From contig NC_064442.1 in the NCBI RefSeq assembly GCF_023343835.1, forward strand, positions 18,958,501 to 19,022,500: a stretch of DNA of 64,000 nucleotides. The letters are read 5' to 3'. The DNA comes from Lagopus muta. Its lineage: Eukaryota; Chordata; Aves; Galliformes; Phasianidae. The position numbers were made by a program, and so were the translations under genes. The notes under the pieces are model-generated. The model saw only the letters and a list, made by a program, of their open reading frames with translations. It did no database searches and was not told the origin of the DNA. This document shows, one piece after another, positions 48,901-60,395 of the stretch (position 1 is its first letter; each line of letters opens with the position of its first letter).

Positions 48901-51900
48901 ATGCCAAGAAGCTCTTCCTGGCTCAGAAACCCGCTCCCATCCTGGAGTCCTCTTTCAAAGGTACCCAATCTGCTTGCAGGGTGTGGGGACATGGGGTGAG
49001 CTGTTCCTGAGCTGCAATCACTTCTCATTCTGCCATAGACCGGGACCATTTCCAGCTGGGATCCCTGTCCCATCTGCTCAATGCCAAGGCTGTTGGGTAC
49101 CAGGAGCTGCCAGACTGGCCAGATGAGGCTCCAGACCCCTCTGTGAGGAATGTGGAGGTGTGTGGGGCACCCCAGTGTACATGGGATATACTAAGGTCAG
49201 GACATCTTGCTGAGGTTTTGGGAGAACTCAGAAGGTGCCACATATCCCCTCCCTGGTGACCACACAGCCACTTTGGGTGAGAACCCTAACAAGCCTTGTG
49301 TCAGCAGGTTCCTGAGTGGACCAAGTGCACCAGCCGGGAGAAAAGGAAGGAGAAGGTGGAAAAACCTTTCTACTCTGACTCAGAGGGGGAGTCGGGGCCC
49401 ACAGAATCAGCAGATAGTGGTGAGGACCCGGTGGAGCCATCATGGTGGGGCATCAAGCAGAAGACATCATGGCCGGGGTCACCACGCTGGGGACATCCCA
49501 TCGCACAGGGGAAGCTGGGATGTGATGGGGGATGCGGGGGTGCTGTAGGATGCCATGAGCAGCTCTGGGGACATGGGATGCAGTGGGACACTGTGGGGTA
49601 TGGTGGAGATGTAGGGACAGAGCAGTAGGACTGAACCATGTTCCCTGCAGAACCTGAGTCCGACAGTGAGGAGAGTGGCAGCAGCAGCAGCTCTGGCACC
49701 TCCAGCTCCAGCAGCGACGAGGAGGATGAGGAGGAGGAGGAGGAGGAAGAGGAAGGCAGCGGGGAGCAGTCAGAGGACAAGGAAGGGGAGGAGGAGGAGG
49801 AGAAGAGGAAGAAGAGGAAGGAGAAGGGAGGCCCCCGGAAGGCATCCCCAGGGAGCGTGGGCAGGTAAGCCGGGGAGGCTGGATCCCTCCCAGCCAAGTT
49901 GGTGGCATGGCCTTCCCTAAATCTTCCCTCTCCCTGCTGCTCCAGTGAGGAGGAGGAGGCTGAGGGAAAAAAGGTGAAAAAGGCTGCAAGGCCACAGGGG
50001 AAGAAAAGTCGTGCTGAGACCTCATCAGAGGAGGCCAGCGCCTCTGAGAGCAGCTCCTCGGGATCAGACTCTGGCACTGAGGCACCAACCGTGGTGGAGG
50101 CCAAGAGGAGGAAGACGGTGAGGACTGGGCCGGGAGGAGGTTGGGAGGATCCCTGCCCTCTGCTCACCCCATGTCTCTGATGTCTTGTAGGCCCCTAGCA
50201 GCAAGGCCGGCCCCAAGGAGATTTCCCTGCTCGACCTGGATGATTGTGAGTGGCTGAATGGGATGGCCATGGTGGTGGCTCTGGGGAAACTGAGGCATGA
50301 GTGTCTGTAGGGGAATGCAGGGATGTGTGGGGTCTTTGGATGAGCAGGAATGGGGACAGAGATTGTGGGATGGACAGCTCCTGTCTCTTGAGGCCGGTTG
50401 TGAGGAAGGTGACTGTGCCACCAGGATGTCCCCTGCTGCATTCCTCCTGGGGTGGTGCCTGAGGGACTTCCCCCTTGTGACTATGCCACCAGGGCTGTCC
50501 CCATGTAGCTGTCCCCATGTGATTGATGTCCCTCTGCTGTTTCCTCACGGGACTACACCACTGAAGCTGTCCCCGCGTGGTGTCCCTCTACTGTTGTCCT
50601 CATGGGGATACACCACTGAGGCTGTCCTCATGTGGTTGGTGTCCCTCTGCTGTTGTCCCCATGTAGCTGTTTCCATGTGCCTGTGCCACTGACATTGTCC
50701 CCATGTGGTATCCCCATAGGACTGTCCCCATAGGACTGTGGCTGATTGGAGCTTTCTTAACCCTTTCCTCCCCCCACAGTCACCCCCCCACCTCCCCAGC
50801 CTGTCCCCTCTAGCAGCATCATCTCCACCAGCCTGGTGACTGACCTGGAGGGCCTCACGCTTACCGACACCTCCTTGGCACCTGCCGTAAGTGTCCTCTA
50901 CGTTCCTCCCATGGGCTACACAGACCCCTGTCACCCAGGGGATGGGCTTGGTGGCCCACATTGTCCCGTGGTCCCTGGCAGCTGCTGAGCCCAGCGTTTG
51001 GTGCGGTGAGGACATATGAGCTGCTGCACCGCATGGCGGGCGAGGGGCTCTCAGTCGAGTACTGCTTCAGCCGCCGTCCCTTCCCGGGAGACCCGCACAT
51101 GGTGGCTGTCCAGATCCAGATCTCCAATAACACCGACGCCGAGGTGAAGAGCCTGCGGGTCAGCGAGCCCAAGCTGCTTGCGGGCATGCGGATCCAGGAG
51201 TTCCCTGAGATTGGTATGGTGTAGCACAGCACCGGTGCTTTGGGGGTGCAAGGGGACAGTGGTGGAGGGGAGGTGGGACACAGTGGCAGCGCTGTGCTTT
51301 CAGAGAGCCTGGCACCCGGGGACACAGCCAGCGTGGTGATGGGCATTGACTTCTGTGACTCCACCCAGACAGCCAACTTCCAGCTGTGGTGAGTGACTGG
51401 GTAGGAGGGGACAGGAGGGGTGTCTCAGGGGTTGGGGACAGTGGGATGGGTAGCAACATCTCTCCAGTGGACACAGGGCTGCAGGGAACAATAGATAGCA
51501 GGACAAGACTTTGGCTACACCAGTGGTTGGGAGACAGCAGGACAGGGTACGAAGGAGCCGAAGGGACAAGGAATGGCAAGACAGGGACTTCAGGGACAGC
51601 TAGATGGGCATTAGGGGACAAGGGATACCAGCACAGAGCACTGGAGTACCCCAGACACAGCAGGACAGGGTATGGTGAACTCCAGCAGACAGTGGGGCAG
51701 GCACAGTCTCTCCAGGGGATGGGGACACCAGGATGGGCCCCAGGGTCCTTCCAGGGGATGAGGAAAATGGCATGGACACGGGGTGCTCCAGAGGACAGTG
51801 GGACAGGCACTAGGATACAAGGATGTGGAAGCAGTCCCAAGTCCAATCTGATGGAATCTCCTATTCCCCAGCCATTTTGTGCCTCGGTTTCCCTCCAGTC

Positions 51901-53384
51901 ATTGTCCTGCATGTGATGGCTTAGGGCTAGGATCAGGGCAGGAGGAAGTAAAGTCTTCTCATGCATTCCCTCTCACCCGCTTGTGTCCCCAGCACCCACA
52001 CGCGCCACTTCTACGTCTCCATTCAGCCACCGGTTGGGGAGCTGATGGCCCCTGTCTTCATGAGCGAGAACGAGTTCAGGAAGGAGCAGGGTGAGTGGCG
52101 ACCAGGGCCAGGCTGGGGGGTCACCCACCATCCCCACGGTGGCACTCACTGCATGCTTTGTCCCCCTGCCACTTGTGCCGTGGCCCAGAGCACCTTGCGC
52201 GGCGGGGTGAGGGTAAGTGGCTCTAGAGTAGCTCCCTTTGTTCCCCTCTGGCACCAGAGTAGCCCTGTGGGGTAGTGGGACATCTCAAGATCCTGTCCAC
52301 GGGTCTTCACAGGGTCCCCATACCCCTTCCCGTTTGGCACAGGAACATCATGTCACTTCGTGGTAAGTGACAGGGACGCCCTGGCCCTGTGCCACCACAC
52401 TGTAAGAGATGTGTGAGCTGGAGATGCCAGGTTATGGTGGGTGCTCAGTGCCTGTGGAACCTGGCTCCATCACCTTGCACTGCTGGTGCCTGGAGGAGCC
52501 CATCCCTAGAGACATGGGACATGGCCACAGCCTACCACCACCAGGCAGGGTGACAGGGACAAGCCTGGAAAGGATCATGGAGGAAAGGTTTTCCCAAATC
52601 CAGCTCTGCCAAGCTAAAGAGGAGCAACCGGGACAGGGAGTCAGGACCTCACTGAGGATCCAGAGGTGTCCTGGGACAGAGCTGAGCTGGAATGGGAGAG
52701 GACAGGACTGAGGGCTTGGCTTGAGGACAGCAAAATGGGTCCTGGTGGGGACATGGCCACTACTAGTGGTGGCCAGAGATGGGCAGGGCATCTGCTGCCT
52801 GCTCCAGGGAAGCTGACGGGCATGAGTGAGATCACAGAGAAGCTGACACTGCCTGAGAAGTGCCGGAGCGACCACGCCATCGTCCAGCAAGTGACCTCGG
52901 CTGCCAACGTGGGACGTGTGCCCTGTGGAGCTGACAACGAGTACAGGTAGCCAGACACCTTGTAGCATCTCAGCTTCCCTGGGAGTGGGACCCACTGCAT
53001 GGACAAAGTTGGGGTCTGGACATACATGGTTCTCTCTGCAGCCCTACCCAAGTGAAATCAGCTCCCTTATGCAGCTTCCTATAGGACAAGGGGCCCGCGT
53101 GATCCCTCACACAAACCCCCTACGGCAGTGGCTGCGGGTGGCAGACACCTCCCCGCTCCCCATCCCAGGGACAGGGGCAGGGTGGCAGTGCAGGCTCAGC
53201 TCTCCCTGACGCCTCATGTCTGCTGGCGGACAGGTTTGCGGCCAAGACGGTGACCAGCGGGAGCCTGGTGCTCATCACCCTGGAGTGGCGGGAGGGAGCG
53301 GCGGCCCAGCTGACCGTCAACAGTGAGAAGATGGTCATCGGCACCATGTTGGTGAAGGACATCATCCAGGCCCTGGCGCAGTGA
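42938..53384 (+). CDS. AP3B2: AP3B2, AP-3 complex subunit beta-2 (neuronal)
   Basis: Complete, 27 exons: 42938-43050, 45205-45280, 45385-45459, 45534-45629, 45718-45878, 46061-46127, 46426-46608, 46736-46912, 47146-47243, 47391-47445, 47596-47667, 47833-47895, 48117-48249, 48331-48440, 48518-48694, 48774-48960, 49039-49157, 49308-49419, 49651-49864, 49946-50117, 50191-50245, 50780-50886, 50982-51213, 51304-51388, 51993-52090, 52808-52946, 53234-53384. GT/AG throughout, frame kept, 1108 residues (human about 1082). The adaptin trunk of helical repeats runs to about residue 650. A Ser/Glu-rich hinge follows (49308-50117), then the C-terminal appendage ending [14 protein letters not shown]. The N-terminus [14 protein letters not shown] marks AP3B2 rather than AP3B1. 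Family knowledge: the large beta subunit of the neuronal AP-3 coat that sorts synaptic-vesicle and lysosome-related cargo. CPEB1 follows head-to-tail as in mammals. Confidence 0.96.
43540..44060. repeat. Minisatellite in AP3B2 intron 1
   Basis: About 16 diverged units of roughly 28-34 bp built on 'ctggcaatgtcccccatcc…tgaccccc'. A 12-nt G run precedes it at 43440-43451. Confidence 0.8.
44347..44613 (+). CDS. Candidate extra or alternative first exon in AP3B2 intron 1
   Basis: A 267-nt segment runs from an acceptor (ggtttcag) to a good donor (gtaaga). It is open and fits the phase of both AP3B2 exon 1 (ends phase 2) and exon 2, adding 89 residues in frame. It could also be an alternative first exon: an ATG at 44414 gives 66 residues (starting [11 protein letters not shown]) before splicing in phase to exon 2. 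I do not recognise the peptide, and a chance open frame in GC-rich intron is possible. Confidence 0.35.
44614..45204 (+). other. AP3B2 intron 1, right part
   Basis: Unique intronic sequence with no gene or named repeat seen. Confidence 0.6.
46190..46425. repeat. Minisatellite in AP3B2 intron 6
   Basis: Imperfect units carrying 'agatgccaccatccc' and 'accagcatcctc' repeat up to the exon 7 acceptor. Confidence 0.65.
50400..50740. repeat. Minisatellite in AP3B2 intron 21
   Basis: Imperfect units of 'gactacaccactgaagctgt' followed by 'ccccatgtgg…tgtccctctgctgt' fill most of the intron. Confidence 0.75.
51400..51830. repeat. Minisatellite in AP3B2 intron 24
   Basis: Imperfect repeats with the cores 'acagcaggacaggg' and 'aggggacaagggatacc' over about 430 bp. 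Confidence 0.65.
52091..52807 (+). other. AP3B2 intron 25
   Basis: A 0.7-kb intron with no gene or named repeat seen. Confidence 0.6.
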
Positions 53385-53578
53385 CGGCCGGCCCCTCTGC
53401 ACTCCTCCACCCCTCTGCCCCGCGTTGCTGTCCCCAGATCCTCTTGTCCCTATTACAGGGCTATTCCCTGCCCCAGCCTCCATGGAGCGGGTCAGGATGA
53501 TGTCCCTCAGTGGAGATGCAGTGGCTCCTACCACCCGTCTCTCACCAGTCGCCCCGTGTAACTCTATTTATTATGGCC

Positions 53579-53584
53579 AATAAA
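53579..53584 (+). terminator. AP3B2: AP3B2 poly(A) signal AATAAA
   Basis: Canonical AATAAA in 'atggccaataaagctctcc', 195 bp after the stop. The CPEB1 start codon is less than 600 bp further on. Confidence 0.85.
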
Positions 53585-53789
53585 GCTCTCCTCCAGCCCG
53601 CAGCCTTCTCCTCCGCTGCGTGTGTGCAGGGATTGGGGCAGTCCCAGCGGGTGCCCTCAGCATCGGGGACAGAGCCCTCATGGGGAGACCTCGCCTCCTG
53701 TACTTGCAGGGCATATGCATGAGCAGGAATGACTTTGTACGCTGTCTGATAACGATAGAGGACCCTGAGGTGAGGTGTGAGGAGAACAC

Positions 53790-53945
53790 TGCGGGCACAG
53801 AGGCGGCGAGGCGCTGGCACTGCTGCCCAGAGCTGCGGGTGCCCCATCCCTGGAGGCGACCAGGACATGGGCGGCCCCGGGCAGCCCGCGGCAGGGCTGC
53901 AGCTCCGCGATCCTTACGGTCCCTCCCAAGCCGAGCCGCACTTGC
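53790..53945 (+). repeat. GC-rich CR1 LINE 3' remnant in the CPEB1 promoter region
   Basis: CR1 3' landmarks appear in order, changed mainly towards G and C: 'aggcgctggcactgctgccc', 'tgccccatccctggaggcg', 'ggccccgggcagcc', 'ggcagggctgcag', and the near-terminal 'gatccttacggtccctccca'. The end lies about 220 bp before the CPEB1 ATG. Confidence 0.65.
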
Positions 53946-54166
53946 TCAGTGTGGGCAGGGAGCCTGGGAGGCCGCCAGGTGTTACTGCACGCCAGGCTGA
54001 GCGCACAGCTGCGCGCGCCGCACCTCCCCAGCGGGCGCGGGGCAACGGCCCGAGGGGGCGCGAGGCGGTGCCACGCGCATGCGCGCCGGCCCATAAAAGC
54101 CCGGCGGGGCGGAGGGGCGCCGCCTGTAGCCGCTCCCTCGAGACTCGCCCCCCTTCGGCAGCGCTC
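53946..54166 (+). promoter_or_regulatory. CPEB1: CPEB1 promoter, CpG island
   Basis: Very CpG-dense. A palindromic NRF-1-type site, CGCGCATGCGCG, sits at 54074-54085 and a TATA-like CATAAAAG at about 54092-54099, 70 bp before the ATG. Another GCATGCGC follows near 54199 inside intron 1. Confidence 0.6.
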
Positions 54167-57100
54167 ATGGCGTTCGCGCCGGTGAGGGAAAGAGCGAGCA
54201 TGCGCGGTGCTGGGGGGAAGGGTGGGAGGAGGAGGAGGAAAAAAGGAAGGGGGAGAGCTCGCCGTCGTCACGTGACTTCGCACGTGGGCGGTGGGGTGAG
54301 CGCTGGGCGGGAGCGGGGCGCTGAGGAGATTGGGCGGGAAAGCGGTTGCTGAGGAGAGTTTCGGGGGTGGCCCCGCGGGCGGGGGGTTCACCGCTGTGCC
54401 CGGCGCCCTGTCCATGTGACTGCCCACGGATAATGGGAAACTTGTTCCTAAACCTGGATGGTGAAGTGACCTAAAGCTAATAGGGGTTTTAAAAGCAGGC
54501 TACTACTCACTGCCCTGCTTGCCACTGATGCTCCTTCTCTTTCCAGAAGGAAGACAGAGGGAGGAGCATAAAGGACTGCTGGGACAGCCCAGATGCCCCT
54601 GCCCTTTCCACTTGCAGCAATGCAGATATATTCCGCAGGATAAATGCCATGTTGGACAACTCTTTGGACTTCAGTGGTGTCTGCACCACTCCCATCACAA
54701 AAAGCAAGCGTGAAGCCTTGCCAGGTGACGTAGCTGTGGAAGTAGTGCGGCAGGCCCTGCTTCCTGCAGGCTGGGGGCAGTGGGAGCGCTCTGCTGTGCA
54801 CTTGATTTGCCTCAGAACAGGAGGCTGTGTGCCAAAGCGAGGAGTGCTGGGCCCAGACTTCAGTGTAATTGAAGGATGTGCTCTTGACCCTTTAGAGTGG
54901 GTGAGGTCTGTCAGAAAATGTACTTGCCCACAGCCTGGTGTCTGCGTGCTGGATAGAGGTTGCTGTTCCTGCCTCTGAGTTATGGGGTCAGTAAGTGCTC
55001 CGGCCATTACTGGAAGCAAACTGGTGCTCTGGATGTGTCCCGAAGCAAAATGGGAAGTAAAGGGAAAACCTCACCAATTGTAACCTTGTAGGCAGACAGG
55101 ATTCACTTGCAGCTGCTATTGGTGGCAGGCTTTCTTAACTGAGTGTGAAACTGGTGGCTGCTTGCATAGCGCAGTTTTGTTCTAAACTTGCACAGTGACT
55201 GCTACCAGGTAACTTGCATTGCAGCTTAATCTCCTGAGTATTGTTAGCTCCGTTCACCAAGGGCTGATCTGACCGTGTGATTTGCAGTGGCACTGCAGAA
55301 ATGCCAGAGGAAATGTGGATTGTTCTCTTCTAGGTAGGGATCTATGCCTGGTATGGCTAGTGAAACAGCTCTGGAGATATGCTGTCAGTTTCTGAGTGGT
55401 TATGTAGTGAGCATTAACTCATTCAGGTCAGTGGTATAGTTATTAATTCTTTCGTAGAGGCTGGTGTTGTACTGGTCAGACTCTTCTGTCCCCTGTAGCT
55501 ATCAGTCTTGCATCTGGCCTTGATGTGCTGGAAGGGTAAGGGAGTAATAAACCTATGATGCTGCTGGGATGTGGTGCCTCTGCTGGGGACTGAGTAAAGT
55601 TTCTTGGAAGGGATGTGCTCCAGCAGGGGAAATCCTTGCACTTCAAATCTACTTGTAGTCCTCAAGCTTCTCAGTTGTTTCCTCAGGTCAAACTAAATTT
55701 ATCCTGGATTGGATGTGTTTAAGCAATGCCATTCAACAGTAAGAGGATTATACATGGTGAAGGAGGGACTGCAGGAGTTCATGGCCTTTTGCTAATATGG
55801 AGTCAAGGTGTGTGGGTCAGAATGACATCAGACTGAGTAACATATGGCAAAAGCCTGATTGGTGCTTTTATTTCTGAGACATTTAGAAAGTTATCCAGCT
55901 CTGGGCAGAACTAAACAGCAGAGGGACTGCTGCTGGAGACTTACTTGGGCATACCTAATGTTAAAGATAACTTTGCAGTTGATGATGTTTCTTGGTTAAC
56001 TTAATTGCCTTGTCAAAATGATCAGACTTTCAGGCCCTGACTGTTGTGTGGTTCTTATGGGTGCTTCCTTCTGGAGCTTCCCAAACATAAGGTTCAGGTC
56101 AGGCTGGTGCTGGCAGGAGTGGCAGTGTGATTGTGGAACTTGTCTGGTGGCTTTGAAGACAGGATTGCTTCCAAAGACCTGCTTCTCTCCAGAGAACCAG
56201 CCTGAAAGGTGGCACGTGTGCTCAGCCCAGTCTGGGTAGGGAGGTGAGCAAAGCCAATCTTTAGGTAGCTCTTGTTGCACAGCTTTTTCAAGTGGATTTA
56301 TTTGCCAGACTTGAAAGCAGGTGTTGCTGGGTGGAAACTTTTGGAAATTACTTTGGAAATTGCCAGTCTGTTCTTGTAGGCACAGTGTCCAGCTTAATTA
56401 AGTAGAACAGTGAGTAAAGCTCCTTCTCTTTAGCCTTTGTTTGCTCACCTGGCTAAACTGAGTGGAGTTTCAACTAAAGTGAGCAGGCTTAAGATGGCTA
56501 ACAAATGCTCCAAATATAGCCATTATTTTGTTGTAAATCGACTGTCCATTGTGCAGGGGATTGAGAGATGCTTAAACTGTTTTCCATGGGTGGGAGTGGC
56601 CTGAGGTGCCAAGGTGTGTGTAAAGCTGCTGGTGTGGCCCATCAGCCCTTAATGATTCCAAGTATCTGCTTTACCTGAGAAAAACTAAAGGACAAATGCA
56701 GACAGACTAAATCTGCTTCCTGCCCACTCTCAATTGCAGTTAGCTAATGGCATCTCTTGTTGAGCCGCCCACAAAGTACTTCATGGTACTACAGTGTGAG
56801 TGCTTGTGTTCTTCACAGCTGCAGCCACCAGCATACATGCCAGGAGCACTGGATGTGTGGCACCTGGAATGAGGGGACAAAATGCTGTAAATGGTCATCT
56901 GGAATGTGGCCCCCCTTACTTGAGCTCAGCAGGGTGTCATCTACAGCAAAGCTGCTATCAGGTTGTATCTGCTTTCCCCCAAATAAATGCTGTATACCTG
57001 GTGTGCAAAGCTGGGATAGCTAAACTTGGTACCTGTGTGCCCTGAAAGAGGCAATGCCTACTGCCTTTGACATATATATGTATCCCATGTGCTGGAGATC

Positions 57101-60100
57101 CAGCAGGTTTCTGGACCTGCTGTGCTGGCGAGGTGCTCAGTCTTTCAAGTCTTGATGCAGTTGTCCTACAGCAGTCCCTTGCTTGTTGAGGTAGGTGAAG
57201 CAGCAGATCAGTTGCAGCCCTGTGTAGCTTCCTAAATTGTTGGCTGCTGTCTGCTCAGGTGCTTGTGGTTACCGAAATAAGGCAGATGCCTTCAAAGAGA
57301 TGGTTCATGTGGCACCAAATTTCCCTACTTAGAGTCTTCCAGATTACAGGGAAGATGCTTAGTTGTGCAATTAGTAGGTTTATGCCTAACAAGAGCTTTT
57401 CTAAGCCCCCACTGATCCCTGGTTGTACCTGAGAAGTACCATTGGCTCATCCTCTAAAGGCTTTCGCTGAAGATTTGTTTTAGTCTTGTGTGCAAATCAT
57501 ATTTGAGAAGCTTAATTTTTAGGGATGCAGCTCCTAGCCTTTGAAACCGTAGGGATAAAAGATGCAAAAGGGTGCTTCTGCTGTGACCAATTGGGCTTAG
57601 AAATGCTCACTTTACCTCCTACTTTGCTGGATTGGATTTAAAAGGTCAGTCTCGGGCAATGCTGCTGCACAGCAAGATGTTTTGGGGTGTCAGAGCCTTC
57701 CTATCTGCTTTGCAGCCTGGTTGTGTATGTATGCCCTACTCTCAAGGGCCTTGTTTGTGGAAACCTCTATCAGTGCTCTGCTAGAAATGAGTGGGAGGGC
57801 AGGGAGACCTCCATGTGGCTGCAGCCTGTGCTTAATGCAGGTGTGCTTAATCATTCTACTTCCTCCTCTTCCTTGCATTTCAAGCTCAGTGCCTTGTTTT
57901 CTCCATGCAGGCTTAGTTGTAATTTCCTAAGTACTTTCCTATTTCAAATGCCTGGCTGGTGCAGCCACACTGCGTACCAGACTGGGGAAAGGAGCCAGGC
58001 TAAAACTAACTCCTGGTGGCATGGCTTTAACTACATGGGTTCCCTAGCCCAGCTGGGGATCTGTCTAGGCTGGACTGAGTGGGAAGTGCAGGGCTGGGGG
58101 ACAGGTGGCTGCAGCTTGTGTAAGCCAGCTGGTGGGGCTGAACCTAAGGGCTGACCTGTGCTGAGATGCAGCTTGTTAAGAGGTCTTGTGCTAAGAGCCC
58201 CAGAATGCTACTGAAACAAAACCCAGCTGGCTTAGGCACAAGCCCAGTGCAGCAATGCAATTCCCTCTGCTGGTGTGGCTGGGTTCCAGTGGCAGCTCCA
58301 TGGAGAAGTCCAGGTTGCAATGATTGAAGCTGGCTGTGTGGCTTGGAAAAGGCTGCAGCAAAGCGTTGGACTGGGCTGTACTGGGTTGCAAAGTGAAACT
58401 AATATTTGGTAGGCATGTACTCGCATCTGACTTGAGGTTGCGATTGTTTGGGCCAAATTTCTGTAGGAAATGAATCCCTTCTGCCCCATGTCCTGCTTGT
58501 CAGAATATTGTGTGATGGGGGCTGATCTTGAAGATGGTAGAGAACCTGGTGATGAGATCCCACTGACCACAGGGAGGGAGGGTTGCCCGCTCCTGCCAGG
58601 GCCGCAAGCAGAGCGCTGTGCGCTGCCATAATAGCAGGAATGCTGCATATTCATATGGGCGAGTTGTGGTTGCTGTGGGAACTGAGTTGTCTAAGCAATG
58701 TGCTTTTGTCCTCTTCTCCCTACAGCTGGGTTGCTAATGCTTTTAGGGCCTGTCCAAAAGTGAAAACTGTACTAGAGGAACTAATGCAGTAAAACACCCA
58801 GCTGAAGATGCAGTGTGATACTGTCAGAAAAATACTCAGCACCCATAACAGCACTTGGTTGAAATGTGGCTGAGTTGGTGTTGCAGCTTGCCCTGGTAAT
58901 GCTAGGGGAGCAGGAGAACCTGTGGATGCTGTCCTAGCCAAGTCCTGTGCTGTTTTACCCTGTCATGTCCTGACCGTGGAGCTTGGGCTCCTGAAACCAC
59001 CTTAGGATGAAAGTGAGGGCCTCACCTTGGTGCTGGGTGAGTGGAAGAGGACACTGGGGTGTCTTAGATGGCATGTGAGGGATAACATGATGGGCTGGAG
59101 CTGCGAGTGGCACGCACAGGTTGTGCATATGATGGCACGGTGGGAGGGAAGGGGGCAGGGGGAGGAGGAGACAGCTGCCACTACCAAGGAGCCAGCTTAT
59201 AAATACCCTCTGACTCAGATTTTTGGAGCATCGTGTGGTTTCATCAGCCCCCAGATCCCACACTAAGCTGGAATTTGCAGGCTATGAACCTGCTGTGTTT
59301 CCTTAGGCTGTTGGCACAGGCTTAAACTGAGGCAGGAGCCTGCTGTCTCCTGTACTGTAGGCTTGTGCAGGGAGGGGAGGGATGGGGGAGACCAGCGGGT
59401 GGAAGGGAAATAGGCCGTGGAAAATCCCGTTGGGAAGTGGGATTGGTGTGCTGCACTCATAAGGACTGGAGCAGGATAATGTGCTTCCCTCTCAGTAGTT
59501 TAGGGGGGTGGGGGGGTTTGAAGGTTATCCTTGTTACTCAGTGGTAAACAATGCAGAGTCAGGGTGACAGAGTGGCAGAGCTGAGGCGAACAGATGATGC
59601 TAGCAGAATTGTGAAGCTTTGCGTTGGGCTCTGAATTGGAGCCAGCAGCTGGAGGCTGTCCAGGACTAAAGTGTTTTTTGGGTTTTGTGGGTGGAAGGGA
59701 GGCGGGGACGGGAGAGCTGGGTAGCACTCAAACTAACTGTCTGCTTTGTCGTTGCTGGGGGGATTGCTGTCTGCTGTGCTGTGGAGCTCTGCTTTGTGCT
59801 GCCTGGCTTACCGGAGCTGTGCCCCTTCCCTCCTCCTACCTGCTGCCTTCTCTTTTGGGGGAATCCATCCTTTCTTCTTACCTCTATCTTGTAAGAGCTG
59901 ATGCGGTTCTGTTGCATGGCTGAGTGACGTCACTGTCAGCACAGTAAGCATCAGCAGCCTGGTCACATGCTGACCCAGTCAGTAATGCAGGCGGGATAGG
60001 AAGGTGGAGGGGCTGAGGGGGGTGGGGGGGCTAGATCCTGGACATATGGTGGCCCTCCCTTTTGGGGTGCGACTGCTGGCTGTGGTGGCAGCAGCTTCAG

Positions 60101-60395
60101 AGCAGCACGAGACCTGCTGTGGGGCTTAACGCTTTGGAAAACTCCTTCTGAAAGAAAAAAAACAGCCCTGAACTCTCCAGCTTCTGTTTGTTCTCCATCT
60201 GAGCAGACTTCCAGGACTCTGACGAAGCAGTGGCGAGCAGGATGCTTTTCCCCACATCCACGCAAGAGTCTTCCCGTGGCCTCCCTGACACCAACGACCT
60301 GTGCCTTGGCCTGCAGTCCCTTAACCTTACAGGGTGGGACAGACCTTGGAGCACCCAGGACTCTGATGCTGCAGCACAAACCAGCCCACAATCTG
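54167..60395 (+). CDS. CPEB1: CPEB1, N-terminal exons (gene continues past window)
   Basis: Three exons: 54167-54181 (MAFAP), 54547-54724, and 60207-60395, with phases 0, 1, 1. The peptide runs [19 protein letters not shown] … [15 protein letters not shown], then [20 protein letters not shown] and [14 protein letters not shown], closely like vertebrate CPEB1. The N-terminus resembles the frog form (MAF-, [12 protein letters not shown]). Family knowledge: CPEB1 binds U-rich cytoplasmic polyadenylation elements in mRNA 3' UTRs and controls translation in oocytes and neurons. The RNA-recognition motifs and zinc-binding domain are encoded downstream and are not in this window. A shorter form starting at MLFPTS in the third exon is known in mammals, and that Met is kept here. 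Confidence 0.93.
54267..54276. promoter_or_regulatory. Palindromic CLEAR/E-box GTCACGTGAC
   Basis: A perfect 10-bp palindrome matching the USF/TFE/TFEB consensus, 100 bp into CPEB1 intron 1, still within the CpG island. A second partial site, GCACGTGGG, follows at about 54280. Confidence 0.5.
54725..60206 (+). other. CPEB1 intron 2
   Basis: A 5.5-kb phase-1 intron. I see no CR1, RNA gene or other gene. The last kilobase has promoter-like motifs, listed separately. Confidence 0.6.
59165..59940 (+). promoter_or_regulatory. CPEB1: Candidate internal CPEB1 promoter (TATA box, AP-1 site, CRE)
   Basis: TATAAATA at 59198-59205 is followed at once by TGACTCA (59211-59217), and a perfect CRE palindrome TGACGTCA lies at 59925-59932. 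All are upstream of the exon at 60207, which holds the MLFPTS start. Together they could drive the short isoform. Motif evidence only. Confidence 0.35.

Noticed and set aside
49370-50167. A 265-codon - strand open frame opposite the AP3B2 hinge
   Set aside because: The antisense shadow of the Ser/Glu-rich coding exons and their introns.
42300-54160. A scaRNA gene (SCARNA15), which lies near AP3B2/CPEB1 in human
   Set aside because: I could not identify a convincing H/ACA structure by eye in the introns or flanks. An Infernal/Rfam scan would settle it.
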